Source: Lycorma delicatula
Taxonomy: Eukaryota; Arthropoda; Insecta; Hemiptera; Fulgoridae
Length of the DNA stretch: 64,000 bases
Direction: 5' to 3'
NCBI RefSeq assembly: GCF_047948215.1
Contig: NC_134458.1
Span: 145,157,036-145,221,035 of the forward strand
The notes beneath the pieces were generated by a model, which saw only the letters and a program-made list of their open reading frames with translations, had not been told where the DNA came from and ran no database searches. The position numbers and the translations under genes were made by a program. Positions 36,596-47,375 of this stretch are shown piece by piece; the first letter of the stretch is position 1, and every line of letters starts with the position of its first letter.

Positions 36596-38828
36596 ATAAT
36601 AATAAATTTTATTGTTTAAAATTCATAAATATATCACATAAATCGAATTAAAGTTCCGAAAATAAGCTAAATAAATAAATATATATGAGCTTAGGCCTCT
36701 CCATATCTATCTATTCAGTTCATTCTATTATTTGTTATTACATCATTCACTATATTATCTTCCCATCACATCTTTTGCCTTCCTACATTTGTATGGGTGA
36801 ATGGGTGTAATCCATAGGTAGTGTGTTTAGTCAATCTTTTATCATATAACATGCTGCGTACCCTACTCATTTTCGCTTGAGAATCTTATTATTTTTATTA
36901 TGTTCCTAATTCTGTTTTTTGTCTAATTACCAAACTAACTCTTTTTGCTCCTTCATACTTTCGACAGATAAAACATATCTCAAAAAAGATAAAAACAGCA
37001 TGAATCTTACACAAATCAAAGAGATATTCTTCACCCATTATTTTAATTTTACGGGCGAAGATCATAGCTTAATTTTCTGTGATTGAAAATTTTCACAAAC
37101 CGATTTTTTAAAAATTTCAACTTTATACTTTATTAAGCATTGGTCTTCTATTGTTGTTCATTAATAAAATTATTAAGGAGCGCTTACCATTAAAATATTG
37201 TTTTTGCCAATTCTCAAATTATCAACTTTATAATTTGAGAAGGCGGAAGTTAAACTCCACGTGTAGGAGGAGTATTGATACTCCTACACAATGTTATTTG
37301 GGAAAATTTTTAAAGGAAAATACCTATATTTTTCTCTACATAATAAATAAAGAAACATTATAGTTTGTTTATTTGCTGAATGTATGAATATCTATTTTTT
37401 TTAATCTAAAATTTTCATAAAACTAGAAGAAAGTTCCATACTGTGTTTTGATACGTTTAAAGAAAAACACAGACTCGTTTAAATTTCAATCAAATTTTCT
37501 AACATTTTATACAGTAATTTGTTTTTAATATGAGTTATTTATTGTTATATGAGCGTGGATAAAATTTTGATCAGAATTATAAACAAAGATTCATAAATCT
37601 TCGTAGGATTTAAATTACGTTTTTTTTTTCTTTTTACAAATGAAAAATTCAATTTTAACATAAAATATTAACATCGTTTTTCATTTAAAAATAAATTCTT
37701 GAGTAAAGCTATTAAATATTTTGATGCGTAGAATATTAAAATATTCATATATAATTTGAAAGCAGAAGAAACAAATAAAAAGTGAATTAATAAAAGAAAT
37801 AACGTTGACAAAGAAAATTTCTTTCCCCATAGAAAATCTGTATGTAAATGTTAAATTCAACCAGTGAGAGTGGAGTAGATATTGCACATACCGACCAAAT
37901 AATTACCATTTATCCTGATACTTTTGGATGTTAATTAAAGTTTGGCGTGATCAGTCAGTTTTAAAAAAAATTTTAAATTGAATTTCACAAAAACGGTTCA
38001 CCAAATTTTGATAAAATATTATATTTAATAAAATTATTTTTATGCACATATTTCAGTATATTTGTCTTAATTTAGTATATTTTACTTCTATGTAAAATCT
38101 TTTAGTACCGCGTGGCATTTATAATCAATAACAATAAAATAATAACAGTAATAATAAAATATAATTTTTGCAATTTTTCATTTTTAAGTTTAATTTCTTA
38201 ATACTAATACGATTAATTTTTTCTTTCTTAAAATGTTTACGCAAAAAAATTACTGTGAATTTTTAAAATACTTTTTTTATTGTCAAATGCTTTTGGAATA
38301 GTTAAAGTTAAGTTTTTTTTTTGTTTACTTTTAATACCATTAATATTTATGACACTGGCTTCTAGTTAGTGTGGTCTAGTAAAATAAAAAAAAAAATATT
38401 CAACTAACTTTGGTAGTAACTCAGACAAATAATATTTAGAAATCTTTTACTTGTTATAACATTCGTCGTCCTGTTTATAATACTGAGTTGAAAGGAAAGT
38501 ATTCAATTATTGTTAATTGACCTCTCTTGTTACCAGTTTCTTTATTCTAGAAGATTTCGGGTTCGAATTCCGGCCAAGAAAAATTCACATCAAAACTGCA
38601 TATTATATTCCTAGGCATACACTAAACGCTTGTTAAACTCGGTAAGCAATTGAAAAAAGCATGAGTTTCATTCATTAAAACTTACAACATACTTAGCTCG
38701 GTTTTAAATATCTACATTTGAATACTATGTCATATGTCAAAGTGTATGCAAGTACTGAACTTTTCATGGAGTTTAGTTATTTTACATATTTTCATAGTAT
38801 TATAAGTAATAACTGTAGGATGATAAAT
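36596..38828. other. AT-rich intergenic DNA with two hairpins
   Basis: TTCTCAAATTAT (37211-37222) pairs exactly with 37230-37241. Immediately after, GTGTAGGAGGAGTAT (37261-37275) pairs with 37278-37289 apart from a 3-base bulge. No gene was seen. Confidence 0.5.
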
Positions 38829-38996
38829 ATTTTTTTTTTTTTTTTAGCTTCCGGGATCACCGTTAGGTATTGCTTCAGAATACGAGCTGAAATGGTAATT
38901 TTACAGCGTGTGAAAATGCCATGCCTGACCGGGATTTGAACCCGGGACTTCTGGATGAAAGGCCGACATTCTACTACTCGCGCCACGGAGGCCGGC
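38829..38996 (-). mobile_element. tRNA-Glu-like SINE, family B, with target-site duplication
   Basis: On the minus strand it starts GCCGGCCTCCGTGGCGCGAG (A-box region). It has a GCCTTTCATCCAGAAG arm whose loop CTTTCAT would place anticodon TTC (Glu), then the B box GGGTTCAAATCCCGGTCAGG. After a linker (CATTTTCACACGCTGTAAAA), the tail TGAAGCAATACCTAACGGTG and ATCCCGGAAGCTAAA runs into poly-A. Flanking AGGATGATAAAT at 38817-38828 and 38997-39008 is an exact duplication. It is not a working tRNA gene because the acceptor stem does not pair and it continues into a SINE body. Confidence 0.9.
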
Positions 38997-39708
38997 AGGA
39001 TGATAAATTTAACTAAAGCCTCCGTAACGTAGTAGTGTTAAAAACGAAACAAAAGAAAGAAAAACAGTATTTTGATTCAAAAGGTCATATTTTGTTATTA
39101 ATTTACATTTCTTTTCAAGGAGGTTATTGCTATTGTATATAAAATTGAAATGGAATATTTTCGCCTGTACGTTATTAATAACATTTCTTTTGGAACAAAT
39201 ATTTATTTGAATAATAATATAGGGAAATATGATGAAAATACCATTATAAGAGAAATAATTATTTTATTATTTTTCTTTTGTATTGACAATACATTTTTGA
39301 TCGAAAAATTATTTCATATTAAAAAAATATTCATTAATAACGTTTTTATGCATATTATATAAAGTAATTTAAAGAAAAGTGTGTCAGGGTAAATTAATCA
39401 AATGTTACTTAACATGTTAACTTAATATATAAGTAAATTGTGTTTTTTTAAAATAAGCCTTTTTTAATGGCAGTAATAGTTTTCTTTTTTTTCTTTCAGT
39501 CACAAAACATAAAATTCAATTCAATCATACAACAGATTGTGTAAAATATTAAAAATAAATATGTAAGTTAACGGTTTCATAGTATCGAAATTATATTTAT
39601 TTCTAAACTATTATTAATACATAAATAAATAATTGTGAATAATCTTGCTTATCCTGTGTTATTAAAAATTATTTATAATTATTAAAACATTCACTGATTA
39701 AAAATATT
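38997..39708. other. AT-rich intergenic DNA, nothing recognised
   Basis: The open frame at 39150-39362 is AT-driven with no domain. This DNA directly abuts the A-tail of the I-clade element. Confidence 0.5.
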
Positions 39709-40280
39709 TTTTTTTCTTTGAATTTTTACGGGCATCGACTACTAAGGTCATTAGCTCTCGTCACGTTCTTAGAAAGAAGTTAGTATCACCGTCATATGTA
39801 AGGGTGTAAAGGGCCCTTACATTTTTTTTAAAAGCACAAACTACACAAAAACATTAAGACACAAACAACAAAGACAAACACAACACTTACGTGGTGTAAA
39901 GGACCCCGATATTAAAATTTGAGATAAGGTTCTCAAAAACCGTGAAATTCAAAATACAACTTATCAATACCATTTCCGAACCGCCGTTGAGCAGTATATT
40001 AGTCGCGCCAGGGCGCCGTGGCAGTTGACTCCTCCTTATAAATAGGCTACAGGCATGCACCACGCCCACCCATAGCCTCGCGCCCTCAGTTTACCCTTGA
40101 GGGTCCCCCATGACATCACTGGACACACCCCGACTCAGTGCTCTTGAATGCAGACGAGCCAGGATGGCCAAGGCAAGAGGGCTACCTGCCGTTACTACAC
40201 GTGCCACGCTTCAAGACTCCCATATTCATAATGAATTCCATTTAGAGATTCTTTACACAGCTTTAAAAATTGTTCAACTT
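39709..40280 (-). mobile_element. 3' untranslated region of the I-clade element
   Basis: About 570 bases after the ORF2 stop, GC-richer near 40010-40190. The final ~30 bases before the A tail (39724-39756 on +) match the tail of the SINE at 13047-13148. Open frames here are not credible genes. Confidence 0.7.
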
Positions 40281-43160
40281 TTACAGACTTCTAAGAAGTC
40301 CACTGGCGTGTAAAAATGCAAATATCTTTTCTTCATTTCCATTATCCAGATCAGCAGTAATGTCACTTCTTAGACGGAATCTCTTTCTGTGGCCCTCATA
40401 TATTGTACACTCTTCTATTAGATGCTTAATTGTAAGTGTTTTATTACAGACACCGCACATTGGTCTCTCTTCGCCGGTTAACAAATATGAATTTGTCAAT
40501 CGCGTGTGACCGAAGTCTGGTCACAGCTACTTGTTCACGGCGAGTCAACTTAAAGTCGCTTTTCCATTTATACGGAGAAGTTTTCACTAAGTTTAATTTT
40601 GTATTTAAACTCCTCCAATCAGTATTCCGTTTGTTTCTTACTATGTTCGTTAGACGGTTTTTAACATCTGCCACTCTTACAGGAAATGCATCCAAATCAT
40701 CGCAGGCTGTTGCCTTTCTGCCAGCTTCGTCTGCGCTTTCATTACCTGTAATACCAGCATGCCCTGGAGTCCATACAAATACGCATAGCTGTCCTCGTTG
40801 GTTAAGAACATACAAAATGGACAGGATGTTTGCAATTAGGACATCCTTAATGTTCTTGTTCCGAATTGCAACAAGTGCACTTAGAGAATCGGAACGTATT
40901 AGCACTCTCTCTTCGCAATAATGTTCTATGTAGCGAAGAGCTTGCTGAATGGCAGTAAGTTCTGCAGTGTAGAAACTGGCCATATCTGGCAGTTTCCAAC
41001 AATGGGCTTCTCCATTTATATATATGGAGCATCCAACACCATGTTCGGTTTTAGAACCGTTAGTATAAATTTTAATATGTTCTTCGTAACTACTGACGGT
41101 TGCCAAAAATTCCTGTTGGATGGTAACTGCTGGCTTCTTTTTTATTTCTCCCTGAGAGAGATCCAACCTTGTATTTACCGCTGGCAAAAGCCATGGCGGT
41201 ATTTCTCTAGTAGAAATTGCTAGTGTCTCTGGAATAGCAATTTCGTATTTCCTTTTTAATTTGTGGTACCTAATTCCGGCTGGTCTGGAATAGGTAGCAC
41301 GACGTTCGTATAATGCAGCCATAGGATGTTTGTTGAAAAGTTTGTTATTTATATGGGCAGGAAAAGCCCATATATTTGCTGCGTATCTTAGCAAAAGGAT
41401 CTCTCTTCTATAATGTAGTGGCAGTAATCCGGCTTCAGACATTAGACTAGTCGCCGGACTTGTGCGGAAAGCGCCTGTCGCATATCTTATTCCGCTATTG
41501 TGAATAAAGTCTAACTTTCTTAAATGCGACTTCCTAGCGGATGAATATACAATACATCCGTAGTCTAGTTCTGATTGAACCAATGCCATATACAATCTCA
41601 ATAATATCTCTTTACCTGAGCCCCAATTAATGTTCGATAAACATTTAATACTGTTTAGGGCTTTTTTGCATCTAACACTCAAGTCCTGTATGTGTAGTCT
41701 CCACGTAAGGGATTTATCCAATACTAGTCCTAAAAATCTCACGTTGTCTTTATATTGTATTGGATCATTTCGTTTTGCAGTGGTATTCAGCTGCCTGATC
41801 ATATTATAATGGATTTCATCCGGACCAGCAACTGTGTTGCCTGCTTTCTCCAACGCTTTCACGAATTCTTCCATTTTAAATGGTACATTATATGAGTAAT
41901 TATACTCAGTACGGAATTTTAGTAGACCTTCAAGTTCTTCTTTTTTCGCTCGAAAATCTTCTTCGTAGTTAGCCGCTTTGCTGGCTTTCTCAAAGTGATT
42001 GGATAATAACTCTGCGATTTCGTTTGGAGTGTCCTTAATTTCGTCTTCATCTTGAAGGCTAGTTATGGGTGCAAAATTATTACGCCTACAAATCGCCTTC
42101 ACTTTCCTCCAAACATCTGATGCAGTAGTGGTTCTGTCGATGGATGACACGTATTGCTGCCAGGATCGTTTCTTCGAGTCTATCATGAGACGTTTTGCAA
42201 ACGCCCTGTATTTTTTAAAGGCAATAAGATTTTCTGTGGTAGGACGTTTCTTAAAGGTGTTATATGCCCTTTTCTTTCTTTTAATAGCTTCACTTATTTC
42301 ATCATTCCACCATGGAACGGGTCGTTTTGTAAGTTTCCCAGATGTTTTGGGAATGAATCTCGATGCCGACTCAAGTATTGCATTTGTTATAGCATCGACA
42401 TCGTCCCCGATAACTCCAGTTGTTTCAGGGAGTATCGTTCTAGCTGTGAAGCTTATCCAATCTGCCTTTTCAAACAACCATCTTTTAGAGATGGGATATA
42501 TTTTTCTTGTAACATCAGTTACACTTTGCACCGGGAAATGATCGCTTCCATGCAAATCATCTAAAACATGGAAGCTGTACCTCGGTGCTATCGATCCGCT
42601 TATCAGTGCAAGATCTATACAGGACGTCGATCCATCTCTGGCATTGAAAAAGGTTCCTGACCCATCGTTTACAAGCATAAGTTCAGAATTCATCACGAAC
42701 CTTTCCAATTCTCTTCCACGGGGATCTACTCGGTGTCCGATCCCCAAAGAGAATTATGAGCATTAAAAATGAGCATTAAAATGGGGGAAGCTCAGAAATT
42801 AGTCGTGCTATGTCATCCTCTTTCCAATCAAAATTCGGCAAGTATATGCTGCAAACAGTGACCTGAAGCGGACGCTTCATTCTAATGGCGACCGCTTGCA
42901 GGTTTGTATTTAGATCAACAGCATCGGCAGTAGCTCTGGTCGATGTTAGTATGGCTACTCCACCTCTAACTCTTATATTTGGCGGTTGATCTCGCCGAAA
43001 TGTATCATATCCTTTTAATTTAAAATTTTCATTTCGGCGGAAATGCGTTTCTTGCAGACATATACAAATCGGGTCTACATCATGTACCAAGCGTTGGAGC
43101 TCATGGATGTTTGAAAAACATCCATTGATGTTCCATTGTACAATCGACTCGCTGATTTTA
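40281..43160 (-). pseudogene. I-clade ORF2: endonuclease-(RT deleted)-RNase H-Cys/His
   Basis: The AP endonuclease starts after a TAA near 43160 (SIVQWNINGCFSNIHELQRL, then CLQETHF and GGVAIL). The frame breaks at 42756-42781, where a 13-bp tandem duplication destroys the start of DFNAH, then again nearby. The long frame 40444-42747 (767 codons) resumes with the end of the endonuclease (SCIDLALI, LHGSDHFPV) and an RT N-terminal region (AGPDEIHYNMIRQLN). It jumps near residue 325 (about 41755-41785) straight to the post-palm region (NVRFLGLVLDKSLTW). All catalytic RT motifs are missing. RNase H follows (YTNGSK, YTAEL, RSDSL, GNESADEAGR); its first catalytic Asp is Asn (41059-41061). A 2-base loss near 40510 shifts into 40281-40499, which carries the terminal C..C...H..EC motif. 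Confidence 0.9.
42756..42781. repeat. 13-bp tandem duplication in the endonuclease
   Basis: ATGAGCATTAAAA is repeated exactly at 42756-42768 and 42769-42781. It falls where the family's GDFNAH motif should be encoded and breaks the frame. Confidence 0.9.
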
Positions 43161-43167
43161 AATTAAA

Positions 43168-44688
43168 TTATAGCCTAGGTTTTCCCTTCAGCCATCCTTT
43201 TTTCCTTTTCTTCTCCATGCTGTGAACAGCTTCGTGTTCGCGGAGAACGTCGTCGCCCGTGTAGCTTCCGCTCTCCGAATCGGAGACCATCGAAGCCGCT
43301 GACGACGAGGGGCATGGATCGGCGCCGGTTTCAGGCGCCGATTGAGAGGCAGAAACCTGGTCGACCCCCGATACGGGAGCAGCACCGGTCACCGCCTGTG
43401 GAAGGGAGGACACTCGCCCCCCTTGTGTGGATATTTGTGGCCTCTGTGGTTTAGAGGCCACCTCAGTTGCAGGAGGCTTGGCAGCCTCCATAACACTTTC
43501 TTTCTTCTTATCCTGAAGGATTTCGCTGAGACAGACTTGACCTGGTTTGGCATCCGTTTTCTTCTCTACAGGAGCAACTTTCATTTTTATAGATTTATCT
43601 TTAGGAGGCTGTACCACTATCTTTGGCTTAACAAATTCTTTGCTGCTGAAAGGCTTCATCTTGCTTTCGATGATCCTTTCAATCATGTTAGCCAAAGTAG
43701 GCGCAAGTTTGTTCATAATTTGTGTCTCATCTACAGCAATTTGAGCAGGAGCAGGAACAGCAGCCGCAGCCTGAGCATAGGTTGTTGTTGCTCTAGGTCT
43801 GCGGGCATTTACAATCTTGTTTGCTTCGAAGTAGCTGATCTTTTGCAGGGTTTTAACTTCCTGCACCGCTACCTCGTCTTTGTAGACGGGGCAGTTCCTG
43901 GATCTACAAGAATGTGTTCCTTTACAATTGATCCATGTGGGAGGAGGCTCTTTACATGACTCTCCATCATGCAACTCATCGCCGCACACACATATTTGCG
44001 GTCTCTCACATCTTACAGAGGTCTGGCCAAAACGTTGGCACTTGTAGCATCTCATTGGCTGCGGTACAAATGCCCGCATATCCAGTCGATGTATTCCCGC
44101 TCTTACTTTCTCCGGCAGAGGAAGCCGGTTAAATGTGAGAACATGAGATGCTGAAGGAAGGACTTCGCCATTAATTCTCATGTTCAATCGGCGACACTCT
44201 ATTACTTCTTGTGCTGCTAGTTCTTCAACAATTTCTTGTTCTGAACAGTTTAATAGATCCCGACAGACCACAACACCCCTTGAGGTATTGAGTGTGCCAT
44301 GGGGATCAACACGTACAGCCAATTCTCCTATTTTTTTCAACCCTAGGATCTTTTGCGATTGAATATCATTTACAGTTTATACGTGAAGTCCTGTGAAGGT
44401 TTTTCTAATTTCTTTAACAGGGCCTCCACCACATTTATTTATTTCTCGAGCAATGAGGAAGGGACTCACCTTCGAGAAATTACCGTCTTTTTTTGTGATT
44501 ATCAAATATTTCGGCTTCGGAATATTGCTCTTGAAAAAAGCTTTTCGCAAGCTTTTTCTGGCCTCAACTTCTATTCTTCGAGATTCTGCACTCTTACGAC
44601 GTTTCGCTTCGGGCGAAACAGCCGGTTCTAAACGAGGGTGTTTTCGTGAACCCTCTGGCACGTTTGATTGTTGTTCAAGATTACTCAT
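43168..44688 (-). pseudogene. I-clade ORF1, gag-like nucleic-acid-binding protein with one stop
   Basis: ORF1 coats the element RNA in the cytoplasm. The start is taken at ATG 44688 (MSNLEQQSNVPEG), because the frame upstream to 44826 looks like untranslated leader. The N-terminus is basic (PEAKRRKSAESRR). A conserved central domain (GGPVKEIRKTFTGLHV) is interrupted by TAA at 44377-44379 and continues in the same frame through NDIQSQKIL and RVDPHGTLNTSRGVVVCRDL. Zinc knuckles follow: CYKCQRFGQTSVRC, then CVCGDELHDGESC and CKGTHSCRSRNCPVY. The C-terminus is Pro/Ser-rich and ends KKGWLKGKPRL. Length would be about 506 codons, normal for the family. Apart from the single stop it is intact. It ends next to the start of the endonuclease region. 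Confidence 0.88.
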
Positions 44689-45229
44689 GTTGTTTATCCC
44701 TTCTGTAGCAAGGCTAGCCGCCGGGGTACACCCCCACTCCAGGGCTACCAACCTTGGAGGTCCAATCCAGTACTCCGGTGGAACCGGCATATGTCCTGGC
44801 AGAGAGCGGATGCGCAGTCTCTGCACTGACTCCGGCTCCTACTATCCGAAGCTTTCAGAGCTCCCATGCACCGACATACATGGGCACCATTGCTACATGC
44901 TTGCCATCGCAGGGGGCATGTGGACAACGGAAGGGTCTCTGTTACACCTGCAATAACATTGACCCCGGCCGCCACATCGCCAGCACTAAATATGGTGTGA
45001 GTCCATTTCCAAATCTTTAGTAGTACATATCCGGCAGGTAGCCGTAAATTCCAATCCATATGGTGACCTGAAGGTGGAAACAGGTCAAAAGCAAAGCATA
45101 TCCGAGGAAATTACTCGGAGCCCCGTTAGCCAGCTATATGTATTGTACATAAGTACGGCTGTTGCCGCCCTGGACGTGGAACGTAGATGTTGTGTTCCGG
45201 ACGTGGGGATTATCTACCTCAGGGCAAAA
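44689..45229 (-). promoter_or_regulatory. 5' untranslated region / internal promoter region of the I-clade element
   Basis: A GC-richer leader of about 540 bases. I-clade elements carry an internal promoter at their 5' end by family knowledge. I did not identify specific promoter motifs. The boundary near 45229 is set by the composition drop into AT-rich flank. Confidence 0.5.
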
Positions 45230-45592
45230 TAATTATTATTTAACACATTTATGCAACTGATTCTGACATTTATTTAAACAGAATGGTTTGCATTCGTAAT
45301 TTTTTTGAAACAAATTGAATTTTTCGGAAGTCTTAGGAGAGTTTTGAAATGAATATACTAAAACTTCTGGTATGCTTCTTACACTCTTTCAGGTAGTTAA
45401 TTACAGAATACAATCTGAATACAATCGAATGATACAAGTAAAGAAAAAAAAACTTTTATGAATATGTACCAACAACGTATTATATTTTACAAAAGCGTTA
45501 CTTTTTCTTGTGAATTTATTCAGTATTTTTATTCATATAGCATATATTATTATTAAATAATCGTCGCCTGAAAATGACGGGATAATCAATAC
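45230..45592. other. AT-rich intergenic DNA, nothing recognised
   Basis: Flank of the I-clade element. No gene seen. Confidence 0.5.
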
Positions 45593-45632
45593 AAGTAAGG
45601 AAGATACTTATTCACAAGTATCTTCCTTACTT
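45593..45632. repeat. Perfect 17-bp hairpin
   Basis: AAGTAAGGAAGATACTT (45593-45609) is exactly complementary to 45616-45632, with a 6-base loop. Confidence 0.9.
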
Positions 45633-45746
45633 AACTTGAAAATGAGTTCCAGGATGATGCATTTTCTTATTCCGGTACTGATGACTACGAAATATTATTT
45701 GATGAAAAATCATCTGAACAGTTTTCACCTCATATTTCGACCAAAT

Positions 45747-45889
45747 GCCGGTCTCCGTGACGGAGAGATAGATTCTCGGGTTCACATCCCGGTCAGACAT
45801 GGCGTTTTTCATACGCTACAAAATATAATTTCCATATACCACGCACATACTTCAAGCTTATGTGGCGATATAAACAGGCAAAAAAAATT
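45747..45889 (+). mobile_element. tRNA-derived SINE, family B head with a different tail
   Basis: Starts GCCGGTCTCCGTGACGG, has B box GGGTTCACATCCCGGTCAG and linker ACATGGCGTTTTTCATACGC like the 38829 copy. The middle of the tRNA-like part is shortened. The 3' part (CACGCACATACTTCAAGC...) does not match the 38.8 or 13.1 kb tails and ends in an A run. Confidence 0.65.
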
Positions 45890-45910
45890 GTTGAAATTTG
45901 GCACAAATAT

Positions 45911-45953
<43 letters not shown>

Positions 45954-47069
45954 GGCTTTACAGAGTACCCACTTTTTTTTAATAAATTATATTTTTTTAG
46001 CCTTGCATTATTCTCTTTTGGGCCAATTTGTTGAAGTAAATAATTACATCAATAAATAAACTTTTAAGCCTCAAAAAAATAAAGTGGCTGATTGGGCAGG
46101 TACTTAAAATACCAGTTTTATAAATTTTAAATTTCATGATTGAAAATTCATCTGTATCTAACTTAGACATGGAAATTTTTTCTCAGTTAGTTAATCCCCT
46201 TCAACAAAGACGATTCCATGAGACCCATTTTAAGAATTCAAAACGTTTTTAACTTTTAAAAATTTCTGATACTTTAAATGTTCTTGAGGTTGTGACTGTT
46301 ATAACAAATTTTATGTGAGGTAGTTTTCGAGCAAGAGAGTCAAAAGGAACCAGATTTTTTTACGAAAAATGTTTTTTTTTAGCATTATACTCAAAGTATA
46401 GTAAAATTTTGATGGTAAAAATTTTGTTTTGTCAAGAGGATCAATTGGGATACAAAAGTTTAAAAAGAACTTTTTTTATTAGTCATACTTTTAATACTGC
46501 ACAATTTATACGGTAAAAATTTTATTTGATCAGAGGGAACAAATCTTTTTACTGAAAATTTTGCTCTTTTTTGCTCTTTTCTGCCTAGTTGTGTTAATAT
46601 TTAAAAATCCCATGACTAATTTGAAATAAAAATTTATCTTTGCAAAGTCGGGAATGTTGGTTTACCGACTATTTTCTCTGTATTGGTTTAGGTACTGTTT
46701 CGATTACAGTTCTGAATAAAAATAAAGATGTAATTTTTTGCAAGAATTGTACTTTACTTATAACTTTCAATGAATTTTACGCAAGTGCTTTTTATTTTAT
46801 CATGATACTGTAATTAAAAACCTTTCAATCCTAGATATCCTTAAATATTTCTATTTTTTTCTCAGCGTACTTGCGTTTACACGCTCATACAAGTAGTATT
46901 GTTATTAGTACTTTATTTAACATTATCTCCTCCTCTTCTACTTTTTCTTTTTCATCATTTTCTCTCTTCACTCTGCCATTATATTGTTTAAGTTTGTTTC
47001 GTCTCTGAATCATTAAGCACTCTGTGTAGAACATCATTTCAAAACAAATATTTGACGGTATGAGATGCT
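45890..47069. other. AT-rich intergenic DNA with (TA)n
   Basis: A (TA)n run at 45914-45950 is followed by CAGGGCTTTACAGAGTACCC, which could be an element terminus, but no inverted partner was found. Nothing else recognised. Confidence 0.45.
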
Positions 47070-47362
47070 CTCTCTCTTTTTTCTATTTAGCCTCCGGAAC
47101 CATCGTAAGGTAATTACTTCAGAGAATGAATGAGGATGATATGTATGAATGTAAATAAAGTGTATTCTCGTACAGTCTCAGGTTGACCGTCCCTGAGTGA
47201 GTGGTTAGAAACCCAACCACCAAAGAACGCCGGTATCCACGATCTAGTATTCAAATCCATATAAAAGTAACTCCCTTTACTAGGATTCGAACCTTACAAG
47301 TCTTGACTTCGAAATTAGCTGATTGCGATGACGAGTGAAGCACTAGATCAGCTCGATGGGAT
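47070..47362 (-). mobile_element. SINE family A, near full length, with target-site duplication
   Basis: On the minus strand it runs from the tRNA-like head (CCCATCGAGCTGATC...) through the B box (GGTTCGAATCC) and body to the tail GGTTCCGGAGGCTAAA and an A-rich end. Flanks GGTATGAGATGCT (47057-47069) and GGTAAGAGATGCT (47363-47375) are a 13-base duplication with one mismatch. Confidence 0.9.
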
Positions 47363-47375
47363 GGTAAGAGATGCT

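Larger units (their letters stand above)
39709..45229 (-). mobile_element. I-clade non-LTR retrotransposon, nearly complete but defective
   Basis: A 5.5-kb unit on the minus strand. It has a GC-richer 5' untranslated region (44689-45229), gag-like ORF1, ORF2 and a 3' untranslated region (39709-40280) closing with GTCGATGCCCGTAAAA and an A-rich tail (T run at 39709-39717). The combination of CCHC knuckles in ORF1 with endonuclease, reverse transcriptase and RNase H in ORF2 fits the I clade. Such elements copy themselves by target-primed reverse transcription. This copy is dead: stop in ORF1, frameshifts in the endonuclease and C-terminus, a large reverse transcriptase deletion and an RNase H active-site change. 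The flanks have similar AT-rich bases but no clear target-site duplication. Confidence 0.85.

Noticed and set aside
38935..38996. Possible genuine tRNA-Glu gene
   Set aside because: The B box and anticodon-like loop are good, but the acceptor stem does not pair. The sequence continues into a SINE body with an A tail, and a target-site duplication flanks the whole unit.
40436..44956. Several antisense open frames of 60-205 aa on the + strand
   Set aside because: They are shadows of the minus-strand I-clade ORFs, whose protein motifs are unambiguous.
39709..45229. Target-site duplication for the I-clade element
   Set aside because: Flanks near 39695-39708 and 45230-45245 are both A/T-rich and share short words, but no unique duplication can be read without an empty site.
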